Shown here in pieces: positions 20,666 to 32,590 of a stretch of 64,000 nt of DNA. The DNA is from Scolanthus callimorphus (Eukaryota > Cnidaria > Anthozoa > Actiniaria > Edwardsiidae): the NCBI GenBank assembly GCA_033964015.1, contig CM066913.1, forward strand, positions 30,951,577-31,015,576. Reading direction: 5' to 3'. A program made the translations under genes and the position numbers. The number at the start of each line of letters is the position of its first letter. Positions within the stretch are counted from its first letter, which is position 1. The notes beneath the pieces were generated by a model. The model ran no database searches. It worked only from the letters and a program-made list of their open reading frames with translations, and had not been told where the DNA came from.

Positions 20666-21948
20666 TACAGGAGGATGCAGAGGTTGGTCTTCTTATAGGA
20701 TGCAATTGTACCCGCGCACTGAAGCCAACGAAGGTAATTTTGGGAAGTGGGGAGGGCCCCTATGCATTACGTACCCTTCTCGGTTGGGGCATGTCAAGGA
20801 AAGCGGGGTTTTAACCTTCATAAGCTTATAGGTAACGACAAAGATGTCATTAAGGACATACTCCCAGGGGACAGGGCGGAAGATCGGAAGAATCTCAACT
20901 TAGATTTGGACTCACTCCCAGAGCCCTGGGTGTTGAATGGTGTGTTGAGTCTGATTCCTTTCAGTTTCGCATTCGTCTACAAGACAAGCCCTGCACCAGA
21001 AGAGGGATACTCTCCACAGTAAGTTTAATCTTTGATCCTCTCGGGTTCGTAGCACTCTTCTTGCTGGAGGGTAAGCGTACTCCAAGAGTTGTGTAAGGGT
21101 AAAGTGGATTGGGATGACCCAATACCAGAAGAGATAAAGGCTCGATGGGAGAAGTGGCGACTGGAGTTGCAACAGCTGCAAAAATCACCATCCCTCGCTG
21201 GTACAAGCCACCGAGTTTCGAGACCACAGTAACAACAGAGCTACACAACTTCTCAGACGTAAGCGTCAAAGGCTATGGGCAGTGCAGCTATGTGAGGTTG
21301 GTCAACGAGCAAGGAAAATTTCACTGCTCACTGGTGCTTGGTAAGTCAAGAATCACCCCTCTTAAACAAATCACAATCCCGAAATTAGAGTTAACCGCTG
21401 CTACCGCAAGCGTTAAGATAAGTCAGCAAGTGCGCCAAGGCTTCAGTACCCCGAAGTTAAGGAGACGTTCTGGACTGACAGTTAAGTCGTGTTAGGTACA
21501 TAAGTAATGAGAGTAGACGATTTCACACATTTGTTGCTAACCGAGTTCAACATATCCATGACGTCACAGCAGCTCACCAATGGCGTTACGTTGACACCAA
21601 GGATAACTCGGCGGATCACGCGTCACGAGGTCTCAAGGCTCACGAGCTAGGAAGTCCAACTGGCTAACGGGACCGGCATTCCTTTGAAAGGACGAGAGTG
21701 AGTGGCCTACCGATGCGCCGCCTGGCACCGAGAACCAGGAAATGCTAGATGGTAAAGATCCAGAGGTGAGAAAAGTCATTGCTATGGCAACAGCAACAGC
21801 AACCAGCCCGCTGACCTGGTAAGCCGCTTGAGCTCCTTTTCAAACTGGCATCACGTAAAGAAGGCAGTTGCGCTATGTATTCGCTACGTTAAGATTCTTC
21901 GCAGCAGAATTGGAAAGAAATGAGATGTGAAACCAGAGTTGGTGGTCA
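20666..21948 (+). pseudogene. pol: BEL/Pao pol: protease end, RT tail and RNase H (copy in place)
   Basis: The first block is EDAEVGLLIGCNCTRALKP, then LGWGMS, the C-terminal part of a BEL/Pao protease region. The RT palm is missing. The sequence resumes at SNDKDVIKD-like, then RAEDRKNLNLDLDSLP, a GILSTV-like block and DPLGFVAPLLLE. RNase H follows with TELHNFSDVSVKGYGQCSY, ITIPKLELTAATASVKIS and DPEVRKVIAMATA. Several frameshifts and stops are visible. At PELVV the frame is cut by the 2.8-kb element and continues at 24773. Confidence 0.8.
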
Positions 21949-22500
21949 CAGGAGTCCATGCGTAGGCGCTTTCATCTCTCATGCTTGGCTATGGAGGTAG
22001 CATTTTGACAGACTTGGCTATTTTTTAGAAACAGTTTTCTATTGTTTTCCAAAAGTTCTTCATTATGATGAACTTCAGTAAAGTCTGAATATGCGGCACC
22101 CTGGTGAGTTTTGTTGCTTGAATCTCGGAAATTTCCGCGGGGTGCCCATATATGCTGTCAGTCATGGGAGATTAAGTAGCAGGGATTTTCGCGCTTCCCT
22201 GAAACACGACCTCTGCAAACCTTTCAGCGCGTTTGCCCTACTTTCCTGGCAAACTCAGTATATAATTAGATATTGTATCTCAATAAAAGCTATTGAACTG
22301 TGCTTCAACGCATGGAGGATTAAGATAGGGATCAACAGTCTTGCTTCGCCTAAATACTTACCCGTGCAAAACGAACAGACGGCGCTTGAATTTTCAGTTA
22401 GATTGATCTTACCTTTCTTTTAGTTAATACGCCTTTATATACTAAGCTGAAAATTCTATACTAACGTGTAATACAAAAAATGTATGAAGTTTAACATTTG

Positions 22501-23760
22501 ACTGACCAAGAATGACACCAAGGAAAATATCGAAAGATATTTCCGCAGAGCACAAACCTTACGGCCAAGTTTCTCTGCTGCCAACAGACCTAAGCCGAAA
22601 TAATAAACTGAGCAGTGTATTAACAAAAGTCAACGAGTTTGAAAAATGAATTTAAGGCCAAGAATGACACCAAGGAAAATATCGAAAGATATTTCCGCAG
22701 AGCACAAACCTTTCGGCCAAGTTTCTCTGCTGTCAACAGACCCAAGCCGAAATAATATACTAAAAGTTGTATATTTAAAAAAATACATAGTCTTAAAAAA
22801 TGAATTTAAGGCCAAGAATGACACCAAGGAAAATATCGAAAGATATTTCCGCAGAGCACAAACCTTTCGGCCAAGTTTCTCTGCTGTCAACAGACCCAAG
22901 CCGAAATAATATACTAAAAGTTGTGTATTTACAAAAAAATTACATAGTCTTAAAAAATGAATTTAAGGCCAAGAATGACACCAAGGAAAATATCAAATGA
23001 TATTTCCGCAGAACACATAGAGGATATTACACGGTGGCGCGAAGATATGGATTTTATTTTCGAGTGGCAAGAACAATATTTTACGAACGAGCGCAGCGAG
23101 AAAATAAAATCCATATCTTCAAGCCACCGTGTAATGTTCTTTTTATTATATGGATAAGAATTGACATAGCGGCAAAACATAACAAATTGAACAACTCACT
23201 TGGTAAACTCGAAAGTGTTTAGTTGTGAAATGCTCCCTCAATCTTTCTGGTTCCCAGTGTCGTTAAGAACTAATTTCCATTTTTGTGTTGCTGTAGCATT
23301 CTCTGCCATAGTTGAAATAAAGTTTTTCTCGTTAGAACTAGAACAAAACTTAGTTTTGTGGCTTAAAACTCGAGTGACCGAGCGAGATATCACTGCAGAA
23401 GAAGGTGAGGAAAACAACACTGCAAACGTGCACATCCGGGACATGCGGTACATAACTTTTTCATATTTTCACTAGTGAAGATATGGAAATACGAGTGTTT
23501 TAGTTTCCGGTAAAACACTGGCATCCATATAATAAAAACCTTTACGGCCAAGTTTCTCTGCTGTCAACAGACCCAAGCCGAAATAATATACTAAAAGTTG
23601 TGTATTTACAAAAAAATTACATAGTCTTAAAAAATGAATTTAAGGCCAAGAATGACACCAAGGAAAATATCAAATGGTATTTCCGCAGAACACAAACCTT
23701 TACGGCCAAGTTTCTCTGCTGCCAACGGGCCCAAGCCGAAATAATATACACAGTTAGGTA
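22501..23760. repeat. ~155-bp tandem repeat array, interrupted
   Basis: Units start AAGAATGACACCAAGGAAAA and include TTTCCGCAGAGCACAAACC and CAAGTTTCTCTGCTG. Starts fall near 22510, 22660, 22815, 22970, 23540 (partial) and 23650. The units stay open in both directions, which creates several look-alike 66-89 codon frames. The inverted copy at 35.7-36.26 kb has fewer units and lacks the foldback. Confidence 0.85.
23015..23540. mobile_element. Double foldback inserted in the 155-bp array
   Basis: The first hairpin is 23022-23142 (GATATTACACGGTGGCGCG and complement, CTCG-type loop). The second runs from TTTATTATATGGATA at about 23144 to ATCCATATAATAAAA near 23538. The inverted paralog at 35.76 kb lacks it, so it inserted, or was lost, after duplication. 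A relative lies at 45897-46190. Confidence 0.65.
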
Positions 23761-24772
23761 TTAACGTTACAAAAAAGGCATCAAGTATAAAAATTGATAG
23801 AATTAAGGAACAGGAATGGCAACAAGAGAAATGCCGATAGATATGTCCATAGAGCATGATTCTTTCGATGGCAAAAATTAATTAAGATCCCTTTTGTTTT
23901 CTTGCTCCTGTCCTTCGAATTCTTCCTCAGGCGTACTCGGAGGGGTATAAATTCGGAATAAATTCGGAATTGGCGGGAGTTGTTTGTCCCGCCAAAGGAA
24001 GGCCGATCAAAGTTGATTAATTCTCTGTGTCGTACAAACTCAGAGGAGGCAGCAAAACTATCATCATCTTTGTTTTCTTCCTTGCAGAAGGGCTTAGTAG
24101 GTCAAATACCGTTTCAATAACAACATCATCCTTTTCTCGTGAAGATCTGAAGAGTTCGAACTGCATGCAGTCTTCTGTCATTTCCATCATTTAGCGATAT
24201 CCAAGGAACTTGCTTTGCGCTTTCTCAGGCCAGTATTTCGTGTCATCAGGCTTTAAAACGAGGTTAAATCCTACGATCGCTCGTTCACAAGGCATGCTAC
24301 TACTTATTTGCGTTGTGTAACCTTCCGAAAACCCGATTGAAAGCGATAGAATCGTTCCTTCAAAGCGCTTGCCATGTTGCCGCCATCGCTGATTCCTCGC
24401 AGATCATGTACTCGTATTTCATGTTAACTATTAAAACGAATCTAGTATTTCAGCCAAGCTACATGAATAGGAAATAAATCGTTCGATTTGTACACGTTCA
24501 AGTATATGGATGAAAGATAGTTTTATGGGATTAAAGGGGTTGCCATGCTAACCGTAAAGTCTAAGCGCCCTCACGCTGTGCGATTCAAAAGGCCATGAAG
24601 TTCGTCATTGTTGATTCTTTTTGCAGTTATTTTAAGCAGGCTTCTTGTCTTGCCACAACTGACCTACGTTGAACAATAGAAAACTGTTTCTAAAAATAGC
24701 TTGTTCAGTTAAAACGCTGCCTCAAGAATGTATCTCAGATGAAAGCTCCGACTGATGGACTCCTGGTGGTCA

Positions 24773-25233
24773 GTGATATTTTAGAAGCTGAAAATCTCAT
24801 AATTAAGGCAGTTCATCAAGCCAAATCGTTCAAAAAAGAAATCGCTGCTTTGAACTCGAAAGTCGCGCTAAGTAAGACAAGTGCGCTTTCTAAGTCAGAT
24901 CCGATACTTAATTCCCATGGAGTTTTACGAGTTGGTGTTCGTTTAAGACGCGCGCCAGACTTGACGGAGAATGCTACGTTTCCTGTAGTGCTGCCTAAGG
25001 ATAGTCACGTGACAGTGTTTCTGATTCGTCACTTTCACGAGAGCACAAAACATGAAGGTCGTGCAATTACACTTGGTGAGGTTCGCGCCAATGGGCATTG
25101 GATTGTTGAGGCTACTAGCGCAATAGGTAGTCTACTAGCAAAGTGCGTCACATCTCGCAAATTGCGCGCGCCTGTGCACGAGCAGAAGATGGCAGACCTA
25201 CCAGAAGATAGGTTAGAAATTTCTTTTTTTTGA
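24773..25233 (+). pseudogene. pol: BEL/Pao pol fragment: integrase zinc-binding domain (copy 2)
   Basis: It continues directly from the pol frame cut at 21948: ...PELVV | SDILEAENLIIKAV. Features are as in copy 1: HHCC region with CVTS replacing the second Cys pair, and a stop after LEIS. Differences from copy 1 include Gln to His-Gln near codon 18 and three replacements. Confidence 0.8.
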
Positions 25234-25679
25234 TATACTACGCTCTAAAATGATGTATGATACATGTACGGTAGCTTTAAATCAGACGAAATGACAACTA
25301 TTTTGTCAAAGGATCGTGTGGATGCCTGAACGGAACTTTACGAAAACGATTACGAGAGGAGACTCACTGCGCATGCGCAACATTTTCAAAACGATATCTA
25401 CAGCGTATTTGACGAGCAGAAACGATTCGAAAACACTACGTGTGGACGCGACTTTATTTATTTTTTAAAAAGTTTTGAAAAGTTTCGTTTTGAGAACAAA
25501 ACGCATCATGTGAACCGGACTTAAGTAATTGTAACGACTTTGCATGATTGTCATTTATTATTCCTTTATTCTTACATTTCTTAAAATTATTTAAGTATCT
25601 TATCACCAAGCGGTTGAATTATTACAATTTTAAGGCTTTAGGTAACATCATAATTCTTAAAAGTTGATACGATTAATCA

Positions 25680-27937
25680 TTAATTGTAGCGACAGCAAAC
25701 TCCGAGAAACGCGTGACAATACCGTCCAGGAATATTTCCTCCTGGGCAACTGTTTGTGAAATAATACGTCCCGTGAAAGTTATCACATTTACAACCCGTT
25801 CGGCGTGATAAGACCATGGGCTCTGTAGAGAAAAAAATGTGTTAGATTGTAGCAAGCGTACAGAGCTAACGTGACACAGGACCCAAAGACGTACATACAG
25901 CTAATATATAGATTTAGACACTGTCTAAAAGCGGAGCTCCCAGTGATTATTTTAGTCAAATATGTCGGAGGAAACACGACCACACTTTGGCCTCCACGAA
26001 AAATGGTGTAAAACCAAAACTGAATAAGGGACGTGTTATTATTTAGCGCGGGGGAGGGGGGGGGCTACCATTTTTCTAGAGGAAGCTTGGACCCTGCCCT
26101 TGAACATAATAAAAACAAATTGTGACCCTTCCCCAGGTCGTAGGCAAAAATGTGACCCTCCCCACTTCTATTTATATATTCTATAAAAAAAACTGTTGTT
26201 CTAAATAAATGCTGTCCCTGTCAGATAGACTCTTGTCAGAGTGACGCACGTTGTCTTTCATTTTTCTTAGTAATAGCAGAAATATTTTTTTCTTACTTCT
26301 GTGAAAGCTAAAAAACGGTCATTATTTATCGCCTGGAAGGGGGGAGAGGAGTTTGGGTAATACACGGAAAAGTGCAGTGATCCTCTCTCTATCAGTACAA
26401 TGCTTAACGTGATCCCCTCTCAGAGCTATTAAACGTTTTCGTGATCCCCTCCCCCCCCCCGTCCCCTATTTGTCCTAGTAGAAGTCACTTTACAGAAAGA
26501 GGGGGTCGCATTTTAAGGCGTCTCCTTTCGAGCTTAGGGACTGCCCGCCACGCCTATCACTGCAGGGTATTTTCGGAAGAGTTCGTTCTTCTTTGTCAAG
26601 ATACACTTGTTTTTGTGAAGGGACGAGGGTGGTGTAGTCGTTGCGCGAGTTCTCAAAGAGTATATGTATATTGATTTTCGCGCGCAAGAATCTTTATTTA
26701 GTGTTGAACTGTGAGGTTAAGTAGAAAAATGCAAGTGGTAGTTGCTGGAATAACTAGTCCATTCATTTCCAAATGTTGGTGACGGCTCCCCCAAGCAGGA
26801 GTAAAAAAAATGTTCTTAGACACGCGAAAAACAATAGACCGATCCCTATTTTGACGATAGCTCCGCCCACTCATAGCAAACAATAGGAAGTTTTCCCTAC
26901 GGAATTCAAATTGTCCGAGCAACAAACTTGAATATCGAAGATTTTTCAATAATTATTCAGCTATTCAAGATAAAAGTATAAAATCCAAATTACATGCAAC
27001 AACTTCTAACACCTCCCTGCAACCGATGTCTTTTCCGCGCTCTATGCCAAAGATAAGATTTGGCTTGTCCGACGTAGCAACAGTAACTAGGGTATAACAA
27101 TGAATGCGGGATCGGTGAATTAGGGCCCTCTCAACTAGGGCCCTCCCCCTCCCCCCTTACAATTCCGCTTAACTTGCTCATAATTCTCGAGATTTAACCC
27201 AAAAAGACGTGTATTTCTGTGAGTAAATGAATCATGAAGAACGCAAAGTTGGCAGCGTTGCTTTAAATTGCAAATCAACGCGTCATTGTTTTGCTCTCGA
27301 TAAGGAACCAGGCGAATCAAACTGTCATTGTTTTTGTTTTAAAAACGCTTGACAAGTAAGTTGTACATTTTCTAGCGCATTTAGAGTTTATTTGCATCGA
27401 AAATTCAAAGGCCGTCTTCGAAAATTCGGAGGCCGAATTTTCGCCGCGCGAAAATTCAGCGAAAATCGGGTCGAAAGTTCGCTGCGAATTTTCGGACGAT
27501 ATTTCGTTGGAACAAAGGCCGAATTTCGTCGAATTTCGTTCCAGTTTCTTTTTGCTGGTAGTGTATATATGCAAATACACTTAAATATGTAAATTAAAAT
27601 AACAGAATTTTCAACTATGTTTTCCTCAACATAGACTCGTGCTAGCAGCCCCTACTTGGCGCGTTTCACGCCATCGTCGCCTTCGGCACTTCACGCCATC
27701 GTCGCGCTATCGTCGCTCCTCTGGCGTTCGTCGGGGGTTCGCGCTCGTTCGGGGTTCGCGCTCGCTTTCTGGGAAACGCGCCAAAGTAGGGGCTGCTATC
27801 AGTCTATCCTCAACATATCTATTTTATTTGAGGAACCTATTTTTTAAACATATATTACCTTCGTCACTGTTGATAGGCGAGGTATATACCAAGCTCACGA
27901 GGACAAAAAGAACCAAAACGCAGATAAAATGTTTCAT
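25680..27937 (-). CDS. Anemone-neurotoxin-like peptide precursor, gene 2b
   Basis: Twin of gene 2a. The leader exon is 27937-27859 (exon from 27957, identical to 2a), donor GAAG|GTAAT. Intron 27858-25823 is 2036 nt, and the second exon is 25822-25680. It gives 73 residues. The second exon differs from 2a at three bases: two silent in the mature region and one changing Ala to Val in the propeptide. All six cysteines and the dibasic site are kept. The intron carries a truncated GGGACG element (26028-26834) and a 400-bp block absent from 2a. The promoter and first exon are at 30442-30361. Same inferred role as 2a; either gene could be the expressed one. Confidence 0.75.
26028..26834. mobile_element. 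GGGACG TIR element, copy E (right end lost)
   Basis: It starts GGGACGTGTTATTATTTAGC after TAA. It keeps TGACCCTCCCC-type repeats and ends at a TTCTTAGACACGCGAAAAA piece without the terminal GTCCC. It lies in the intron of peptide gene 2b. Copy 1 lacks all but the last ~20 bp. Confidence 0.7.
27158..27565. repeat. Copy-2-specific block with GAAAATTC palindromes
   Basis: Copy 1 joins CCCCCTTA directly to TATATGTAAATACACTT. Here about 400 bp intervene, with CGAAAATTC, GAATTTTCG and related short palindromes repeated about ten times at 27400-27545. No coding features. Confidence 0.55.
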
Positions 27938-28768
27938 ATTGAATGCAAACAATGAACCTGCAAGAGACAAAAACATTGGGTGTCAAAAATATTTTAAAAC
28001 TCTTTATCTCGGTCAATTTTCATAGCCTAGTTTAGCGCTCGCAATATGGCTGGGTTGAGTTCTGTTCGCTCCGTTTCGGTTTACTATATAATTTGGATAC
28101 AATCGCCAGATTCCCACACCGCGGCAAATCGCATTTGCGCCATGCGCTAGTAAGATTCCCTTCCTGTGACAAAATGAAACAAAAGAAATAATCTACAAAA
28201 TATCCCGTGTTGTCTTGGAAATTTGGAAAACGTAAGCTCCAGACACAAAACGTAAGGCCAAAAATTGCAGAGTAGCTAGAATGCGATCATATCTTTCTCT
28301 GAACGTTTGCACCTCGCACTGGCTTGCACCCGAGGCGAAAATTATGGTTTAAAGTCAAAATTTATCGTTCGCTGTTGTTAATTAAGTAGATTGTTTCAAT
28401 TGTCTTTCTTTTCACAGCCCAGTGAATCTTTAGCGCATGTAAACTGCGTTTTGCCGCGGTGTCGCCAAATCCCAGTTGTGTACACAACTGACACAACTGG
28501 GATTTGGCGACACCGCGGCAAAACGCTGCAAGCCGCTGGCCGAAATAGTGAGTATGGTCACGGGGGAGACTGGTAACCAAACAAGAAACCACTGCACAGT
28601 TAATTCTTTTTGACGTTTTATCTGTTTTATGTCTTTTTCACATGTTTACACTGACAATTATTTTAAAACGACGTTTTTTTATCGTTTTACAAGGAAAAGG
28701 GAAATAATATAGACTCCCAGTTTAGTGGACATAAATATTCAATTCCCAGTGGTCAAATCTCAGCCCCA

Positions 28769-29038
28769 GTGACAGTGAGCCCAATCCCATTTTCCCAACC
28801 TAAAATAAGGCCAATCCAAGCTCCAATTTTACCCCTTCTGCTGGACCCTGTTTCAAGAAATGCGCCTAGGGCAAGAATCGCCCTTTTGAAGCCAGATGTA
28901 AATGTTATGGTTGCTAAGCAACAAGATAGCCACAGGAAAAACCATGATCCAAGAGTGATAAGAATTCAGAATTTTCTGGGAGGCAAGTTAAAGCATCTTA
29001 TTAGAGTAATTGTACAATGTAAGGGGCTGTTGACATAA
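28769..29038 (+). CDS. Hypothetical exon-like open frame (copy 2)
   Basis: Twin of 13394-13663; see there. It is open over the same 89 codons. The upstream extension differs by an in-frame 3-bp insertion. No family recognised. Confidence 0.2.
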   Translation: MTVSPIPFSQPKIRPIQAPILPLLLDPVSRNAPRARIALLKPDVNVMVAKQQDSHRKNHDPRVIRIQNFLGGKLKHLIRVIVQCKGLLT

Positions 29039-30360
29039 ACGTAGCCAAAAATACTAGTTTCGGTTGCATGTGTGGACCAACCCCCGGGGAGGACTCCCTT
29101 ATTTTTGGGGCGGGGGTGCTCGTCGGGAACTTCGTTTTTACCCCTAAAAGGTACCAAACATGGCGTCGCTTAGTTGATTTTCCCTCGTATTTTTTTACCA
29201 GGGAAAATACGTCTGAAATTCAGGCTACCAACAAGTGTGATTTGCTTGATTTGCTAGAACGTACCCCTTATAGGTACCTATCTGGAAAAAGATTGTACAC
29301 GTCTTCGAATTTTACTCCCTGAAAGGTACCAAAGGCCTAATTTTAAACCCTAAAAGGTCGACGAGCACCCCCGCCCAAAAAGGATCAAGTGTTAAACAAC
29401 TGCGCTCCGAGACAAGTGAGGAGCATGACTGAGAAAATGTCCCCCCCCCCCCTGATTCGAATTGACCACAACCCTATTGTGGCTGCACCTGCCGAAGGCC
29501 ATATGTACACCAACTGTCGTTGATCAGCCAACACCCGAGAACACTTTTTCTAAAACATCTGAAGTAATGGAGGCCAGCAACAGCTGAATTACCTGCCCCA
29601 GTTGCAAGAAGACATTCTCAGAGAGTTCGTACTCCCCCCCTCCCCCTCCAAAAAAAGACTCATATAACCGAAACCGAAAGGTAGAGCGTTCATTCGGCTC
29701 GAGAAAAAGCACTCGTTTCCAAACAAAAACATTCACGATGTAGTTTGAATTCCTTTACTGAGGTCAGCAATGCGTGCAATTCAAATATTTTAATTTAAAC
29801 TTAAAACACAACAAAAGCCATCTGCTCGTGTTTTCTACTATTTTTATGAGGTAAGAAATGCAAATCAGCGTGTTATTTCCCAAATTTTTAACGATTTGTA
29901 ATGAAAGTTAATTTATGCGCATGCTAGTTATAGATGAGACCATGTGTGAAACACTGTATTCCGTCACGTTGAATTAATGTACAGATAAAAAGCTTTAAAA
30001 AAGCTTTCGTATTTTCGGAAGTCAGAAGTTATCCTTTTTTATAAGTCATTAAACCTAACTTCATCGAAACTTGATTTTATGGTGAAAATTTTTAAACTGT
30101 TTTGTTCCTTCGAGAAACCCAAAAAACACAATACCCACAAACGCGGGAAAATGCGACAAATTTCAATGACGTCATACAGTGTGATGGCAACACACCTTTC
30201 TTACCAATGAGAACATGCATGAACATAACTATCTTAATTATTTTGTAAGTAATATCACTAGCAGTAGGTTAAGTTATAGCTTACTAGTACTTCATCAATT
30301 AGAAGGCAGCATTGATAATAGACCACTAGAGTGGGGTTTGACAAATTCTCTTTATCTTAC

Positions 30361-30442
30361 CTTTCAGAACTTCTTGTTTTGACTTGGTATTAACACTCCT
30401 CAGAGCCGATAACTGTAGAGGCAGTATTAGCTACTATATATA
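30361..30442 (-). promoter_or_regulatory. TATA promoter and 5' non-coding exon of peptide gene 2b
   Basis: TATATATA at 30442-30435 (minus strand), an exon ending TTCTGAAAG|GTAAG at 30361. Nearly identical to the 2a promoter, with a few substitutions between the TATA box and the exon. Confidence 0.6.
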
Positions 30443-32145
30443 CCCTGTATCTTATGATAAAACGTTATTTGCGAGAAGTTTCCATTGGCCCCTCTAGTAT
30501 TACATAATAGCCTTATAAGGCATTCACGGGCCAACATATAGAAACTCTAATGCTTCTAGGCCATTAGTCGTGCATTATCACGTAGAAATGGCCTCATTTT
30601 GCTTTATCTGCCAGACTCCCCTTTTAGTCACTTTATCCGCAGTATCGAAATTATTTGTATATTTTGCGTTTACTTATGGGTTAGAGACTTTTTTGAGTGT
30701 TTTGTTGACAAATACACGCAAGCGCTGGCAATACAATGAACGATAATTTTTTTTTAATACTGCACGAGGCGTTGGCCGAATGCAGCATTAAAACAATTAG
30801 AAGAAGTATCAGAATGGTTTCCCTCCCTGATTAGACTCAAAATCAATTACAACTTTTACTTCTGCAAAGGCAAGTATTTTAATTGAATTCGGAATATTTT
30901 AGGTACATGAACTGTATTCTGATAGCTCGAAAATACAGAAAGCATCAATAAAAATTATTGATAACTATTAATAAATTGTAAAATCAAGAAAAATTTGCAC
31001 TTGCAGTGAACACTGCACGATTTTTATCTTCTAAGCTATTCGTCGACCTTCGTTTTATTAGTACCTTTGCAGACGCCTGTCATTTGCAAGAAATGCACGT
31101 GCAAGGATTGATTTCTTGAAGTTCTCTGGTTTTGTTATTCGTAATATACGTGACCGCAGCGGCATTAAAACAAGAGTAAATACCAATATAATAATAACTA
31201 AGTCTGTCAAAATGCCTCATCAAGCACATGTATCAGAGGACCGCCCTACTTATAAGCCTTTGCTCTGGCTTCAAGCGTAAATAAACAGCACAGGTGGTTC
31301 CAATCTAAAAATAACTAGGTCTGTCAAATTGCCTTTCAATTTTAGCGGATTCTTAGACAGATTTGAGAACCGGACTGACTCACCAAGACACACACACGTG
31401 CGTCATTTTCTCCACCAAAATCAGGGAGACCAGTGCAAAACAAACACACAAAAAGGGAGGTCATTAGTAATGTAAATCAGCAGTTTATGGAAGGGGGAAC
31501 TTAGGTTGGGTCTTCTAGCGTCACGAAGTGACGGGCTGTTTTCTTGTCAAGAATAATATATCAGAGGACCGCCCCTACTTATGAAACCCTGCTCCAACTG
31601 TAAAAATTGATTTAAGGGTACTAATTAAATTGCTTCAAGCGCAATAACAGGCGGTTCCAAATTTGAAAACATGCCTCAAGCTATAAATAATGTACAGCCC
31701 CTTTTCAATTGAGCGTGCAATAATTTTCCTCGGTTTGGTCGATAAGTTTTAACGTTTCGTTTGGATGTTTTTTGTTATTATAAATGGGTTTTGTTTCTGA
31801 TTGGCTAAGTATAGTCTTATTTTGTGTGTTTAGTTTTCGACACACATCTGAAATCCGCCAAAACATTTTTAAAGAAAAGGTGTTGTTGAAATTGATAGGT
31901 TGTATCACAGATTTTATCAGGTCTGTTATCAGGTGCTGTTATTTGTATCACCATGCGCAATTACATCAGGTGCAATAACTTGCTCTTAAGGTAATAATAG
32001 ATCGAACGGAGGTAAAAAATGACTTGAAATGGAATAATGACCAGAATGACTTAAACTTACTGAGCTATTCAGTTGAGCGTTTTAGTTTTGTGTCTCAAAA
32101 ACCGCTTCATACTGTTTGAATAGAATATCGCGACTGACTTAGTTA

Positions 32146-32546
32146 CCCAGGGTGGTACTCGGATATAAAAACGACGGGGGGTCCGACGTATTTTTTTGGG
32201 TATGAAATTTGTAGTAAAAGTATTTTTTGGGTTGAAAATTTTACCAGGTATTTTCTTGAGGGCTGAAATATCCGTGGGTATTTTTGGGGATTGAAACGTT
32301 TGACAGGCTACAATAAGTTGATCATCAAGATACTGCCTTTGCTTAAGCTGAAGCTATTTCCGGGAAACATTATGGGACGGCTATCATGTGTATGCTGGTA
32401 TCTTTTTAGGCTAAAAAGTTGGTATTTTTTGGGTATCAAATTTTGGGAGCAAGTATTTTTTTAGGTATAAAATTTATGGCCAGGTATTTTTTTGGGTATC
32501 AAATTTGGAGCTCCGTCGGACCCCTCCGTCATTTTTATATCCAAGT

Positions 32547-32577
<31 letters not shown>

Positions 32578-32582
32578 TTGGG
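32146..32582. mobile_element. 437-bp hAT-like element with 8-bp TSD
   Basis: CTTAGTTA flanks it at 32138-32145 and 32583-32590. Ends are CCCAGGGTGGTACTCGG and a C-run closing CCTTGGG. Inside are about three imperfect repeats of GGTATTTTTTTGGGTATC. Non-coding. The truncated twin is at 16617. Confidence 0.75.
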
Positions 32583-32590
32583 CTTAGTTA

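Larger units (their letters stand above)
21949..24765. mobile_element. 2.8-kb TIR element with 7-bp TSD inside BEL/Pao pol
   Basis: GTGGTCA is duplicated at 21942-21948 and 24766-24772. Ends are CAGGAGTCCATGCGTAGG and ...GACTGATGGACTCCTG. Removing the insert plus one TSD restores an open pol frame across the junction. The interior holds a ~155-bp tandem repeat, a foldback and no transposase, so the element is non-autonomous. It is related to the 475-bp element at 18455. Right-end remains occur at 10176-10565, and an inverted left-end part at 35252-36818. Confidence 0.85.
24191..32526 (+). repeat. Segmental duplication, copy 2
   Basis: Twin of 10176-16988, described there. It is the fuller copy. 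At its left edge it shows the uninterrupted sequence TTCCATCATTTAGCGATATC, where the other versions of this locus carry or abut a GGGACG element. Confidence 0.9.

Noticed and set aside
22646..22909. Repeated 'MNLRPRMTPRKIS' frames, also at 35.8-36.1 kb
   Set aside because: These are translations of the 155-bp tandem repeat, open on both strands. No evidence of coding.
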